Assembly: GCA_900177435.1 (NCBI GenBank)
Contig: FXAI01000005.1
Span: 171,897 to 235,896 of the forward strand
DNA: 64,000 nt
Direction: 5' to 3'
Source: Alteromonadaceae bacterium Bs31
GTDB taxonomy: Bacteria; Pseudomonadota; Gammaproteobacteria; Pseudomonadales; Cellvibrionaceae
This document shows, in pieces, positions 56,863-64,000 of the stretch. The stretch's first letter is position 1, and the number at the start of each line of letters is the position of its first letter. The notes beneath the pieces are model-generated. The model was not told the origin of the DNA and did not search any database. It saw only the letters and a list, made by a program, of their open reading frames with translations. Made by a program: the position numbers and the translations under genes.

Positions 56863-59800
56863 ATGAGCTCAGACTTACTCGGAATCAGCGTTACCGGTAT
56901 TCGGGTGACGCAAGCGGCGTTGAGTACTACCGGCCACAATATTTCCAATGCCGGTGTTGAGGGCTATAGTCGACAAAAAGTTAATGTTCAGACTAACCCC
57001 GCAACATTAACTGGTGCTGGCTATGTTGGCAACGGTGCAAATGTTCAGTCCATAGAGCGTATAGTCAATAGCTTCGTTACCGAGCAATTACGAACAGATA
57101 CAACGCTCTTTAACGATCTTGATGTTTATCACAGCTATGTTTCTCAATTGGATAATTTACTCGCGGATACGTCTACCGGTTTGTCCAGCGGATTAGAATC
57201 CTTTTTCGCTGCCATGCAAAATGGCTTGGGCGACCCTACCTCTATTCCCGCCCGTCAACTTATCCTGAGCGAAGCGGAAAATCTTGCCGACCGTTTTAAT
57301 ACCTTGTATAGCCGCTTTGAAACTATTGATAACAATGTTAACGAAGCGCTCACCTCTGCGGTTGCTCAGGTTAACGCGCTGTCCTCAAATATTGCGGAGC
57401 TCAATTTAAAAATATCTAATGCAGTGGGCGTTGGAAACGGATCTCAACCCAATGATTTGATGGACCAGAGAGATGAAGCATTACGAAAACTGGCTGAGTT
57501 AGTATCTATACAAACTTACGAACAGAGTGCCGGTCAGGTAAACGTGGTTGTGGGTAGCGGTCAAAACCTGGTGGTGGGTACTGAAGCTCGTCAGCTGGAC
57601 CTGCAAGCCAGTGCGGGAGATATAGCCAAAATGGATTTAATTTTCGACGGCGATGCTGGTGGGCAAGTAGTAACAGATTTGATGGACGGCGGGCAAATTG
57701 GCGGCATAATCAGGTTTCGAGACGACACTATGGCCTCGGTGTATAACCAATTCGGCCGTATTGCAGTGGTCGTTGCCGACACCTTCAATGAGGCTCACCA
57801 GCAAGGTATTACTCTGGAAAATCAGTTTGGCGGTTTATTTTTTTACGATGTGAACAAGCCGGAGCTAGCCGCCGCTCGGGTTATTGGCAACTCCAATAAC
57901 TCGCTGCCCAATGATCGTCAATTAAATCTTTATATCGCTAATTCCATCGAGCTTACCGACAGTGATTATGAAGTAGAAATAGAATCAGGCGGTTTGTTTC
58001 GTGTCACGCGCCTGGATGACGCCACCGAGGTTGCCACGGGCTTACTGCCAGGGTCTTATCCTTTCAGTGTGGACTTCGACGGCTTGGAGTTGGTGTTCGA
58101 CGGCGGCACATTTCAGGATGGTGATGCATTTACTTTGCAGCCAGTGCGAACTGCAGGGCGCGACTTTGAATCTGCGCTGGTGAACGCACAGAGCCTGGCC
58201 TTTGCCAGCCCGGTATTAAGCGATGCGAGTATTGGCAATAGCGGGTCGGGAGTGATATCGCCAGGTGAAGTTATCAGCCTGCATGATGTAGACGGAAACC
58301 CCTTGCCCCTGTTGGCCACGGTAGGAGAAATGAATCCACCACTGGTGGTTCGATTTACGTCGCCGACAAGCTACGACATTCTTGATAACAGTGACCCCGG
58401 AAACCCCGTGCAGCTGGACCCTCCCATTCGAGACCAGCGGTTTATTGCTGGTATCAGTAATTCGCTGTTTACTACAGACCCCGGTGCTACTGTGGTTTCC
58501 GCTCAGGGTGAGATGACGGGTTTACCAGAGGGGCGTCGCACGGTTTCGCAAGCGGCACTGTTTATGTCGCCACCGACAGCGGTAGCGCCTAATTTTGCCG
58601 TGACAGATTTTAGTTCAACCGCCAATCAGTTTTCCTTTGATGTGCAGGTGAGCAACACCCTCAACGGTGTAAATGATGCAATATTGCCGGTTACCATATC
58701 CGGCCCCGCTATTATTGACCAAAATGCCTTGCTTGCTGAAATAAATGCACAGCTTACTGGCAGCGATGTAACGGCCTACATGAGCGATGCGGGTACACTC
58801 GCTTTTAGGCTCGGCGCTTCGGGCTTTGGTGATATTAGTCTGCAAAACTATGATGGCGACCCGGATGGCAACGGCGATATTGCGCCGGCAGGCCAAGCTA
58901 ATAATTTACTTGGCTTCAATATAGAAGGGGCTAGCTTTACCACACTGGGGAATGCGAACGGCCTTAGCGGCGATGGCTTTTTAACAAATGGTTACCCCGC
59001 AGAAGCAATTACCATCACGATGCCCAATGAATTAAAGGGCACGGCACCGATTACACAAAGTATTTTTACCAATTTGAACGCCTCTGCCCGCGAGATAGCC
59101 AGCTCCCTGAATAATGTTGCGGGCGTGTCAGCAAATGCCTTTAATTATATGGAGCTTTCCAACCTGCAGGTCAGTAATGTGAGCCCTTTGCAGATTAACC
59201 TGAACGGGGAGGATTTAATCGCCTATGAGACTGCTCCAAGTGGTGTTCAGGTAGTCGCAAGCGACGTGCCGGACCCAATGACAGATCCCGACGCCTTCAA
59301 TGATTATTTGGCGGATAGAATTCAGCAAAACAGCAATATACAAAGTGCTGGTATATACGCACAGGCTGCAGTGAACCCTCTTACCGGAAGCTCCGAGCTT
59401 AGAATTTACTCCACCGAAGGCGACGATTTTCAGTTTTCGCTCAGCGCGGCTGCCGGCGAAAGCGTAGATTTAAGTGATGGGAATAACCCCAACACAAGTC
59501 TGATTGCTCAAGGAAATGGCCTGGCGACATCTTTGGTGGTTGGTGGTCAGATGGATATTACGCTGGCAGAGGGCATATCACTGTCTACCTTTCCTCCCCA
59601 GAGCATGATCTTTGGAGACACTACGGCAGCGGACTTTGCGAAATCCAATTACCTGGGCATACAGGCTGAAATTAGCGGTATACCCGATACCGGTGATATT
59701 TTTACCCTTGATTTTAATAACGATGCAAGCTCAGATAACCGCAACGCCTTGTCTCTGGTGAATTTGGCAAATACACGCAATATTGATGGTGGAACATCAA

Positions 59801-60045
59801 CTTATGCCGAGAGTTATGGCTCTCTGGTGGAAGATGTTGGTATCGATACATCAAGTGCTAAAATTAATGCGGAAGCCAGTGAGCAAGTGCTGCACCAAAG
59901 CACACAAATGCAAGCGTCTGTATCCGGTGTGAATTTAGATGAAGAAGCGGCAAACCTTATCCGTTTTGAGCAAATGTATGCCGCAAATACGCAGGTTATT
60001 TCTGTGGCTAGAGAGTTGTTTGACCGCTTAATAAATTCTTTTTAG
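56863..60045 (+). CDS. flgK: Flagellar hook-associated protein 1 (FlgK), unusually large
   Basis: A 1060-residue hook-filament junction protein; Salmonella FlgK has 553 and Pseudomonas 683 residues. The N terminus (GISVTGIRVTQAALSTTGHN, then ISNAGVEGYSRQKV) and C terminus (SGVNLDEEAANLIRFEQMYA) are canonical. The added central part includes landmarks DFSSTANQFSFDVQVS (from about 581), NGYPAEAI (709) and LVVGGQMDITLAEG (from about 891), matching in order those in FlgE. It starts 10 bases after flgJ and is exported with FlgN. Confidence 0.95.
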   Translation: MSSDLLGISVTGIRVTQAALSTTGHNISNAGVEGYSRQKVNVQTNPATLTGAGYVGNGANVQSIERIVNSFVTEQLRTDTTLFNDLDVYHSYVSQLDNLLADTSTGLSSGLESFFAAMQNGLGDPTSIPARQLILSEAENLADRFNTLYSRFETIDNNVNEALTSAVAQVNALSSNIAELNLKISNAVGVGNGSQPNDLMDQRDEALRKLAELVSIQTYEQSAGQVNVVVGSGQNLVVGTEARQLDLQASAGDIAKMDLIFDGDAGGQVVTDLMDGGQIGGIIRFRDDTMASVYNQFGRIAVVVADTFNEAHQQGITLENQFGGLFFYDVNKPELAAARVIGNSNNSLPNDRQLNLYIANSIELTDSDYEVEIESGGLFRVTRLDDATEVATGLLPGSYPFSVDFDGLELVFDGGTFQDGDAFTLQPVRTAGRDFESALVNAQSLAFASPVLSDASIGNSGSGVISPGEVISLHDVDGNPLPLLATVGEMNPPLVVRFTSPTSYDILDNSDPGNPVQLDPPIRDQRFIAGISNSLFTTDPGATVVSAQGEMTGLPEGRRTVSQAALFMSPPTAVAPNFAVTDFSSTANQFSFDVQVSNTLNGVNDAILPVTISGPAIIDQNALLAEINAQLTGSDVTAYMSDAGTLAFRLGASGFGDISLQNYDGDPDGNGDIAPAGQANNLLGFNIEGASFTTLGNANGLSGDGFLTNGYPAEAITITMPNELKGTAPITQSIFTNLNASAREIASSLNNVAGVSANAFNYMELSNLQVSNVSPLQINLNGEDLIAYETAPSGVQVVASDVPDPMTDPDAFNDYLADRIQQNSNIQSAGIYAQAAVNPLTGSSELRIYSTEGDDFQFSLSAAAGESVDLSDGNNPNTSLIAQGNGLATSLVVGGQMDITLAEGISLSTFPPQSMIFGDTTAADFAKSNYLGIQAEISGIPDTGDIFTLDFNNDASSDNRNALSLVNLANTRNIDGGTSTYAESYGSLVEDVGIDTSSAKINAEASEQVLHQSTQMQASVSGVNLDEEAANLIRFEQMYAANTQVISVARELFDRLINSF

Positions 60046-60054
60046 ATGAGCGCC

Positions 60055-60090
60055 AGCGAAGGTGGCTGCGGCTGCGGCGGTCGCTTCGCT
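60055..60090 (+). terminator. GC-rich hairpin between flgK and flgL
   Basis: AGCGAAG (60055-60061) pairs with CTTCGCT (60084-60090) around a GGC/TGC-rich interior. The sequence also encodes a 16-codon frame directly after the flgK stop (MSASEGGCGCGGRFAS). There is no T tract (TCTTAATC), so termination would be weak; a structured spacer is as likely. Confidence 0.35.
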
Positions 60091-60107
60091 TCTTAATCAA
60101 TCATTGC

Positions 60108-60121
60108 GGCATGAATTTAGC
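60108..60121 (+). promoter_or_regulatory. Possible sigma-54 promoter of flgL
   Basis: GCGGCATGAATTTAGCAT: GG at 60108-60109 and GC at 60120-60121 with 10 bases between. The -24 half is good; the -12 half has TAGC instead of TTGC. The start would lie about 25 bases before flgL. Confidence 0.4.
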
Positions 60122-60157
60122 ATTTAATTTAATCAAATTCCTTATTCGCCAAAAAAC

Positions 60158-61759
60158 ATGCGTATATCATCACTACAAATTTTCAATATCGCCAACAAGG
60201 GTATGGCTGAGGCTAATCAATCCCTGATTAAAACCCAGGAGCAATTGTCCACGGGTGTGCGTGTATTGAATCCTTCGGATGATCCGGTGGCCTCCACCAA
60301 GATCATGCAGCTGACGAATGATATCGCCAATATTACCCAGTACCGTAAAAACATCGATATAGCAGAGAACAATCTGGTACTGGAAGAGTCTTCACTTAAA
60401 AGTGCCAGTAATCTGCTGCAACGTATACAAGAGCTGGCTGTACAGGCGGGTAACACCGCTACCCTAAGTCCCAGCGAATATTCAGCCCTGGCCAGCGAGG
60501 TTGACGCTCGTCTGGATGAATTAAAAAATTTGCTGAATAGTCAAAATGCAAATGGCGACTATATATTTGGCGGCTACAAAAGCCGGGGCGCACCTTTTGA
60601 TGGTTCGTCATCTAGTGGTTTTAATTATCGGGGGGACGACGGACAGCAATTTATAAAAATAGCCAACAACACAACAATAGCAGCCAGTGATTCAGGAAAA
60701 GCACTATTTGTTGATGTTGAAAGCGCGAAAAATACTGTGACTACCTCGGCTAGCCCCGCCAATCGCTCACAACCACCGGTGGGCATTTCAGTTGGCCTGG
60801 TTTACGATCAAGAGGCATTCGATGAATTTTATCCCGAGGACATGCTTGTTACCTTTAATGCTGACAACGCAGTAGTTCCCGCAGCCAAAAACTATACCAT
60901 TACCGAACGCGCTACCGGGCGAGTGATCGTCGCCAATCAACCCTATGTGGCGGGTACAGATATCGAGGCGAATGGTGTTCGTTTTCGCATCTCCGGGCAG
61001 CCTGTTTCTGGCGACCCTGCGGTTGCGGCAACACGCACTTTTGGCAATGACGGACCGGTAACTTTTCCTTTCGACTTTACGGCACCTGCAGATGAAACAT
61101 TAACCATAAGAGTGGGTGGTCGTAGTGAAACTCTGGTGCTAGATGGTTTGGTTAGCAATACTGCTGACTTATCAAGCATCCTGAATAATGTGGGTAACGG
61201 AAATGCAGCGGCTCTGGCTGCGTTAGGTGTTACTGTGGATAACACCGGATTTCAGGTTGCCAGTGGCGTTAACTTTTCTGTTCTCAATGGCTCAGCCAAT
61301 ATTGACGGAGTAATGGGGCTCAATACCAATATTGGTACCAGTTCTGATGACGGTGTGCAGCAAACTCCCGGAGACAGATTATTTGTAGACTCCTCAAATA
61401 AACAGGATGTGCTAACTACCCTGGCACGTTTTAGCGAGGGAATGAAGGACTATGATGGCACTCAGGAAAGTAGAGCCACGCTGGAAGAAACAGTGGCTTC
61501 CACTATTCAGAATTTAAAGAATGCCCAGACAAGTATTCTGGATGTGAAGTCTAAACTAGGAGCGCGCTTCAACACACTGGACAGTACGAGAGAGCTTCAC
61601 TTGGATTCCGAAATTGTAATGAAAGAAGTGCTGGGAGAATTGCGCGACGTGGATTACGCAGAAGCCTCTACCCGCTTGGCTTCCCAGTCACTGGTGTTGC
61701 AGGCTGCGCAATCTTCTTTTGTGCGGGTAAGCCGCTTAAACCTGTTTTCACAACTTTAA
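60158..61759 (+). CDS. flgL: Flagellar hook-associated protein 3 (FlgL), enlarged
   Basis: A 533-residue junction protein; Salmonella has 317 and Pseudomonas about 440 residues. The N-terminal helices (NKGMAEANQSLIKTQEQLST, then RVLNPSDDPVASTKI) and C-terminal helices (RLASQSLVLQAAQSSFVRVS) are canonical. The extra sequence lies between about residues 190 and 400 and is Val/Thr/Gly/Asn-rich, probably a surface-exposed domain. No convincing ribosome-binding site precedes ATG 60158. It is convergent with the next gene, 10 bases away. Confidence 0.94.
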   Translation: MRISSLQIFNIANKGMAEANQSLIKTQEQLSTGVRVLNPSDDPVASTKIMQLTNDIANITQYRKNIDIAENNLVLEESSLKSASNLLQRIQELAVQAGNTATLSPSEYSALASEVDARLDELKNLLNSQNANGDYIFGGYKSRGAPFDGSSSSGFNYRGDDGQQFIKIANNTTIAASDSGKALFVDVESAKNTVTTSASPANRSQPPVGISVGLVYDQEAFDEFYPEDMLVTFNADNAVVPAAKNYTITERATGRVIVANQPYVAGTDIEANGVRFRISGQPVSGDPAVAATRTFGNDGPVTFPFDFTAPADETLTIRVGGRSETLVLDGLVSNTADLSSILNNVGNGNAAALAALGVTVDNTGFQVASGVNFSVLNGSANIDGVMGLNTNIGTSSDDGVQQTPGDRLFVDSSNKQDVLTTLARFSEGMKDYDGTQESRATLEETVASTIQNLKNAQTSILDVKSKLGARFNTLDSTRELHLDSEIVMKEVLGELRDVDYAEASTRLASQSLVLQAAQSSFVRVSRLNLFSQL

Positions 61760-61769
61760 GCAAGCTGAA

Positions 61770-62483
61770 CTAGTGTTTTGCGTGTTCCGGTATTTCGAGA
61801 TAATCTTTTCCACGGTTAGTGCTCAGTTCCGCCTCGGCGGGGTTTTTGTAAAGCCAGCCAAGTTCATTAACGGATTCCATTGAGTAGCTTCCATCAATGG
61901 TGGTAATACTGGCGAAGGCAGAGTGCTTGCCGATGGTCATGGTAACCGGGTAGCTATCGCCAAAGCCCTTTACATGACCACTCCAGATATAGTCACCATT
62001 TTTATTTATCTCGACATGAGATACAACAACCTCGACTTCCGCGCCATCCAGAAGCGGCACTTTCACCGTGTCGCCAATGGCGGGCCGTAAATTTTTAACG
62101 CCCTCGAGTTTGACTACCTCGTAAGATTTAACTTGCTCGCTCAGCGGTATGCTGGGTTTTTCGTTTATGGTTTTCTCTACTTTCCAACTTTTAGCGGGCT
62201 CATTAAGCGGTGTTTTACTGGAGATTGTATCCGTATCGTCGGCGAGAATGCTTTCGGCTTGCTTGATAGTGTTTTCCAATTCGATTAGGGCTTTCTCTGT
62301 GTCTACGTTGTGGAGCGAACCTGGTGTGTGTGCATGTGAATTTGGTATTGCTTCTTTTCCTGTCGTTCTCGTTGGGGTGCGAGCATCCTTGTATAGCTGC
62401 CATTGGGGCTTAGATACAACAGTAAAAAACACCGCAGATACCAGGGCTGAGCCAGCAATAAAATAAAAAAGTGTTTTTTTCAT
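61770..62483 (-). CDS. Exported protein of unknown function within the flagellar cluster
   Basis: A 237-residue protein with an N-terminal signal or anchor (about residues 3-22: LFYFIAGSALVSAVFFTVV), a low-complexity linker to about 125, and a C-terminal beta-rich domain (VEINKNGDYIWSGHVKG, then YPVTMTIGKHSAFASI). The last part resembles the N-terminal domain of some secreted reprolysin-type metalloproteases, but no HExxH protease motif is present. Transcribed against flgL and away from flagellin. ATG 62483 is chosen over an in-frame start at 62549 because it begins the signal segment directly. Function is unknown. Confidence 0.75.
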   Translation of the reverse strand: MKKTLFYFIAGSALVSAVFFTVVSKPQWQLYKDARTPTRTTGKEAIPNSHAHTPGSLHNVDTEKALIELENTIKQAESILADDTDTISSKTPLNEPAKSWKVEKTINEKPSIPLSEQVKSYEVVKLEGVKNLRPAIGDTVKVPLLDGAEVEVVVSHVEINKNGDYIWSGHVKGFGDSYPVTMTIGKHSAFASITTIDGSYSMESVNELGWLYKNPAEAELSTNRGKDYLEIPEHAKH

Positions 62484-62657
62484 GGTAAGTTCCAGCAATG
62501 CACCTATCTGTTTATAAGTGATGAAACCGTATTTAACAAATGTAAACACGAAATAGCGGCAATTATTTTACCTCTCAATAGACAAATGTTGCCGGTTTTA
62601 CTCGTTAAAGAATAAATAGGTGACAGATAAGCCAAAAAAACAGTGTTTTTCATACTT

Positions 62658-62671
62658 GGCATACCCGTTGC
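62658..62671 (+). promoter_or_regulatory. Sigma-54 promoter of the flagellin gene
   Basis: TTGGCATACCCGTTGCAA: GG at 62658-62659 and GC at 62670-62671 with 10 bases between. It matches TGGCAY-N5-TTGCA closely. The start would lie about 95 bases before the flagellin ATG. A poor sigma-28-like TAAAGAAT lies upstream at about 62605, but no matching -10 is spaced correctly. Confidence 0.85.
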
Positions 62672-62776
62672 AATTTCCTCTGTGTATTCCTCTGCTGTTC
62701 CAGAATGCTGACAGTCAGAAAGAATTAGTGCTATCACCACGCGGTGAATAGCGACTCATGTTACAGGAGAAAAATT

Positions 62777-64000
62777 ATGCCTTTAGTTATTAACACTAAC
62801 GTTGCCGCACTTAATGCTCAGCGACAACTGGTTAATTCCGGTAATGATATGAGTCAAGCTATGGAGCGACTTGCGTCTGGTAAACGAATTAATACTGCTC
62901 GTGATGATGCTGCTGGCTTGGCAATTTCTAACCGACAAACCTCTCAAATTCGTGGTTTGGACCAAGCCATCCGAAATGCAAACGATGGGGTCTCCCTAAT
63001 CCAGACCGCCGAAGGTGCGCTGGATGAGGTGACCAATATTTTGCAGCGAATGCGAGAACTTTCCATTCAGTCTGCTAACGGAATTTATTCTGATGTGGAC
63101 CGTTCTACACTCGATGCCGAGGCTCAACAGCTAAAAGCAGAAATCGATCGTATTGCATCCTCGACAACTTTTAACGGACAGCCCTTGCTGGACGGAAGCT
63201 TGAGTGACGTTGCATTGCAGGTGGGTTCCGAAGCGTATCAGACAATTGATTTGTCTATTCAAGGTTTTAGTACTTCCTCACTGGGCGGTACCTCGGGAGA
63301 CATTGTTGGTGAAGTTACACTAGCGGGCCTGGATTCTTTAACGGCATTCGATGGCACAGCGACAAACAGTATTACCGTTAATGATATTACTCTCAGTAGC
63401 CTAGCGGGTATTTCCGCTGCAGACTCAGTGAATGACGCCTTAGCGATAATTAATGCCGACCTGGATGGTAAAGGTGCGGAAGCTTCAACGCTGGTATCCG
63501 TCGAAGCGGACGCAGCAGGAAGTGGTGTACTGGCTGGTACCAATACCGTCGATATCGTTTTAACGGATGCCGATGGCAATGACCAGTCTTATGTAATATC
63601 AGGAACCAGCAACCTCATTGAATTAGCTGAGGCGATTAATTCAGATACTATTCTTGATGCAAAAATTAACGATGCCGGGAAATTAATTTTATCGGCTGAA
63701 AATGCTGAGAGTGTCAACATAACAGATGCTTCCGGAGCCACAGGTTTAGGCGCAGGGCAACTAGCAACAGATATCTTTTTTGCCCTGGTCTTTACCGACA
63801 CCAGTTCTGCCAGTAACGGTGTTAACTTTGTTACCGATGGCGCAACTGCAGATGTGCAAGCGCTGGGAATAAACACCCAGGATACCGAAGGCAACATTAT
63901 TGGTGTTGCCGGTATAGGTGAAACCAACACCGTACAAAAAGGCGATTTAATTATAAATGGTGTGGATGTCCCTAGCTTTACGGGTGTGGCAGGGGCTGCG
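62777..64000 (+). CDS. fliC: Flagellin (5' part, cut by window end)
   Basis: The frame runs from ATG 62777 to the window end without a stop (at least 408 residues). The N-terminal flagellin domain is unmistakable: MPLVINTNVAALNAQRQL, LASGKRINTARDDAAGLAIS, IQTAEGALDEVTNILQRMRE. After residue 150 come Thr/Ala/Gly/Asp-rich beta segments, including a flagellin IN-type stretch (ISAADSVNDALAIINADLDG). At 408 residues it has not reached the C-terminal D1/D0 helices, so the whole protein exceeds typical 300-500-residue flagellins. ACAGGAG lies before the ATG. Confidence 0.95.
   Translation, partial: MPLVINTNVAALNAQRQLVNSGNDMSQAMERLASGKRINTARDDAAGLAISNRQTSQIRGLDQAIRNANDGVSLIQTAEGALDEVTNILQRMRELSIQSANGIYSDVDRSTLDAEAQQLKAEIDRIASSTTFNGQPLLDGSLSDVALQVGSEAYQTIDLSIQGFSTSSLGGTSGDIVGEVTLAGLDSLTAFDGTATNSITVNDITLSSLAGISAADSVNDALAIINADLDGKGAEASTLVSVEADAAGSGVLAGTNTVDIVLTDADGNDQSYVISGTSNLIELAEAINSDTILDAKINDAGKLILSAENAESVNITDASGATGLGAGQLATDIFFALVFTDTSSASNGVNFVTDGATADVQALGINTQDTEGNIIGVAGIGETNTVQKGDLIINGVDVPSFTGVAGAA

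Noticed and set aside
62600-62633. Sigma-28 promoter before flagellin (TAAAGAAT...AGATAA)
   Set aside because: The spacing is two bases short of the consensus and the GCC part of the -10 is missing; the sigma-54 element is far better.

Overview
The window is a contiguous chromosomal segment of a gammaproteobacterium. Its gene order (ygfZ/sdhE/nadB/algU-mucABCD/lepA/lepB/rnc/era/recO, then gacS/cysM/relA/mazG, then flgMN/flgA/cheV/cheR/flgB onward) is closest to Pseudomonas and its relatives. The moderate GC content, the very large flagellar hook and filament proteins and the sigma-54 promoters suggest a polarly flagellated marine or Cellvibrionaceae-like bacterium. This placement is inferred from synteny and protein character; no database search was possible. 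Nothing looks like a prophage, insertion sequence or CRISPR array.

Region by region. 1-4300: an HDOD protein (cut by the window start), ygfZ, the divergent sdhE-ygfX pair and nadB. 4449-9280: the envelope-stress module rpoE(algU)-rseA(mucA)-rseB(mucB)-rseC(mucC)-mucD, with a sigma-E-type promoter in front of rpoE. 9408-15612: translation and RNA/DNA processing genes lepA, lepB, a DUF4845-like gene, rnc, era and recO, then an anchored protein of unknown function. 15626-22684: the hybrid kinase gacS/barA on the minus strand, then cysM, relA and mazG. 23034-31214: adk, an 860-base gap with a convincing small-RNA candidate and a short triple repeat, then tsaB, uppP, apeB, a cyclic-nucleotide-binding/rhodanese-like protein, a queuosine-mannosyltransferase-like protein and a small Omp85-family barrel. 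31249-43767: trpS, a membrane chemoreceptor with STAS and REC-PP2C-HATPase partners (HsbA/HsbR-like), bioA, a PilZ protein, ttcA, a GGDEF-EAL protein, a TAXI-type binding protein and rsmE. 43801-43877: tRNA-Arg(CCU).

43990-64000 is the flagellar region: flgN, flgM and flgA on the minus strand; cheV, cheR and flgBCDEFGHIJKL on the plus strand; one unrelated minus-strand gene; and the start of a flagellin gene. Promoter motifs fit a tiered flagellar hierarchy. Sigma-54 -24/-12 elements precede flgA, flgB, flgF and the flagellin gene (and more weakly flgL). A near-consensus sigma-28 promoter precedes flgM.

The most notable observation is that FlgE (813 aa) and FlgK (1060 aa) are far larger than in model species and appear to carry the same roughly 300-residue insertion, with three landmark motifs in the same order. 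The other main leads are the three-hairpin RNA candidate at about 24061-24181, the cyclic-nucleotide-binding protein with a rhodanese domain lacking its catalytic cysteine, and the opposite-strand gene lodged between flgL and flagellin.
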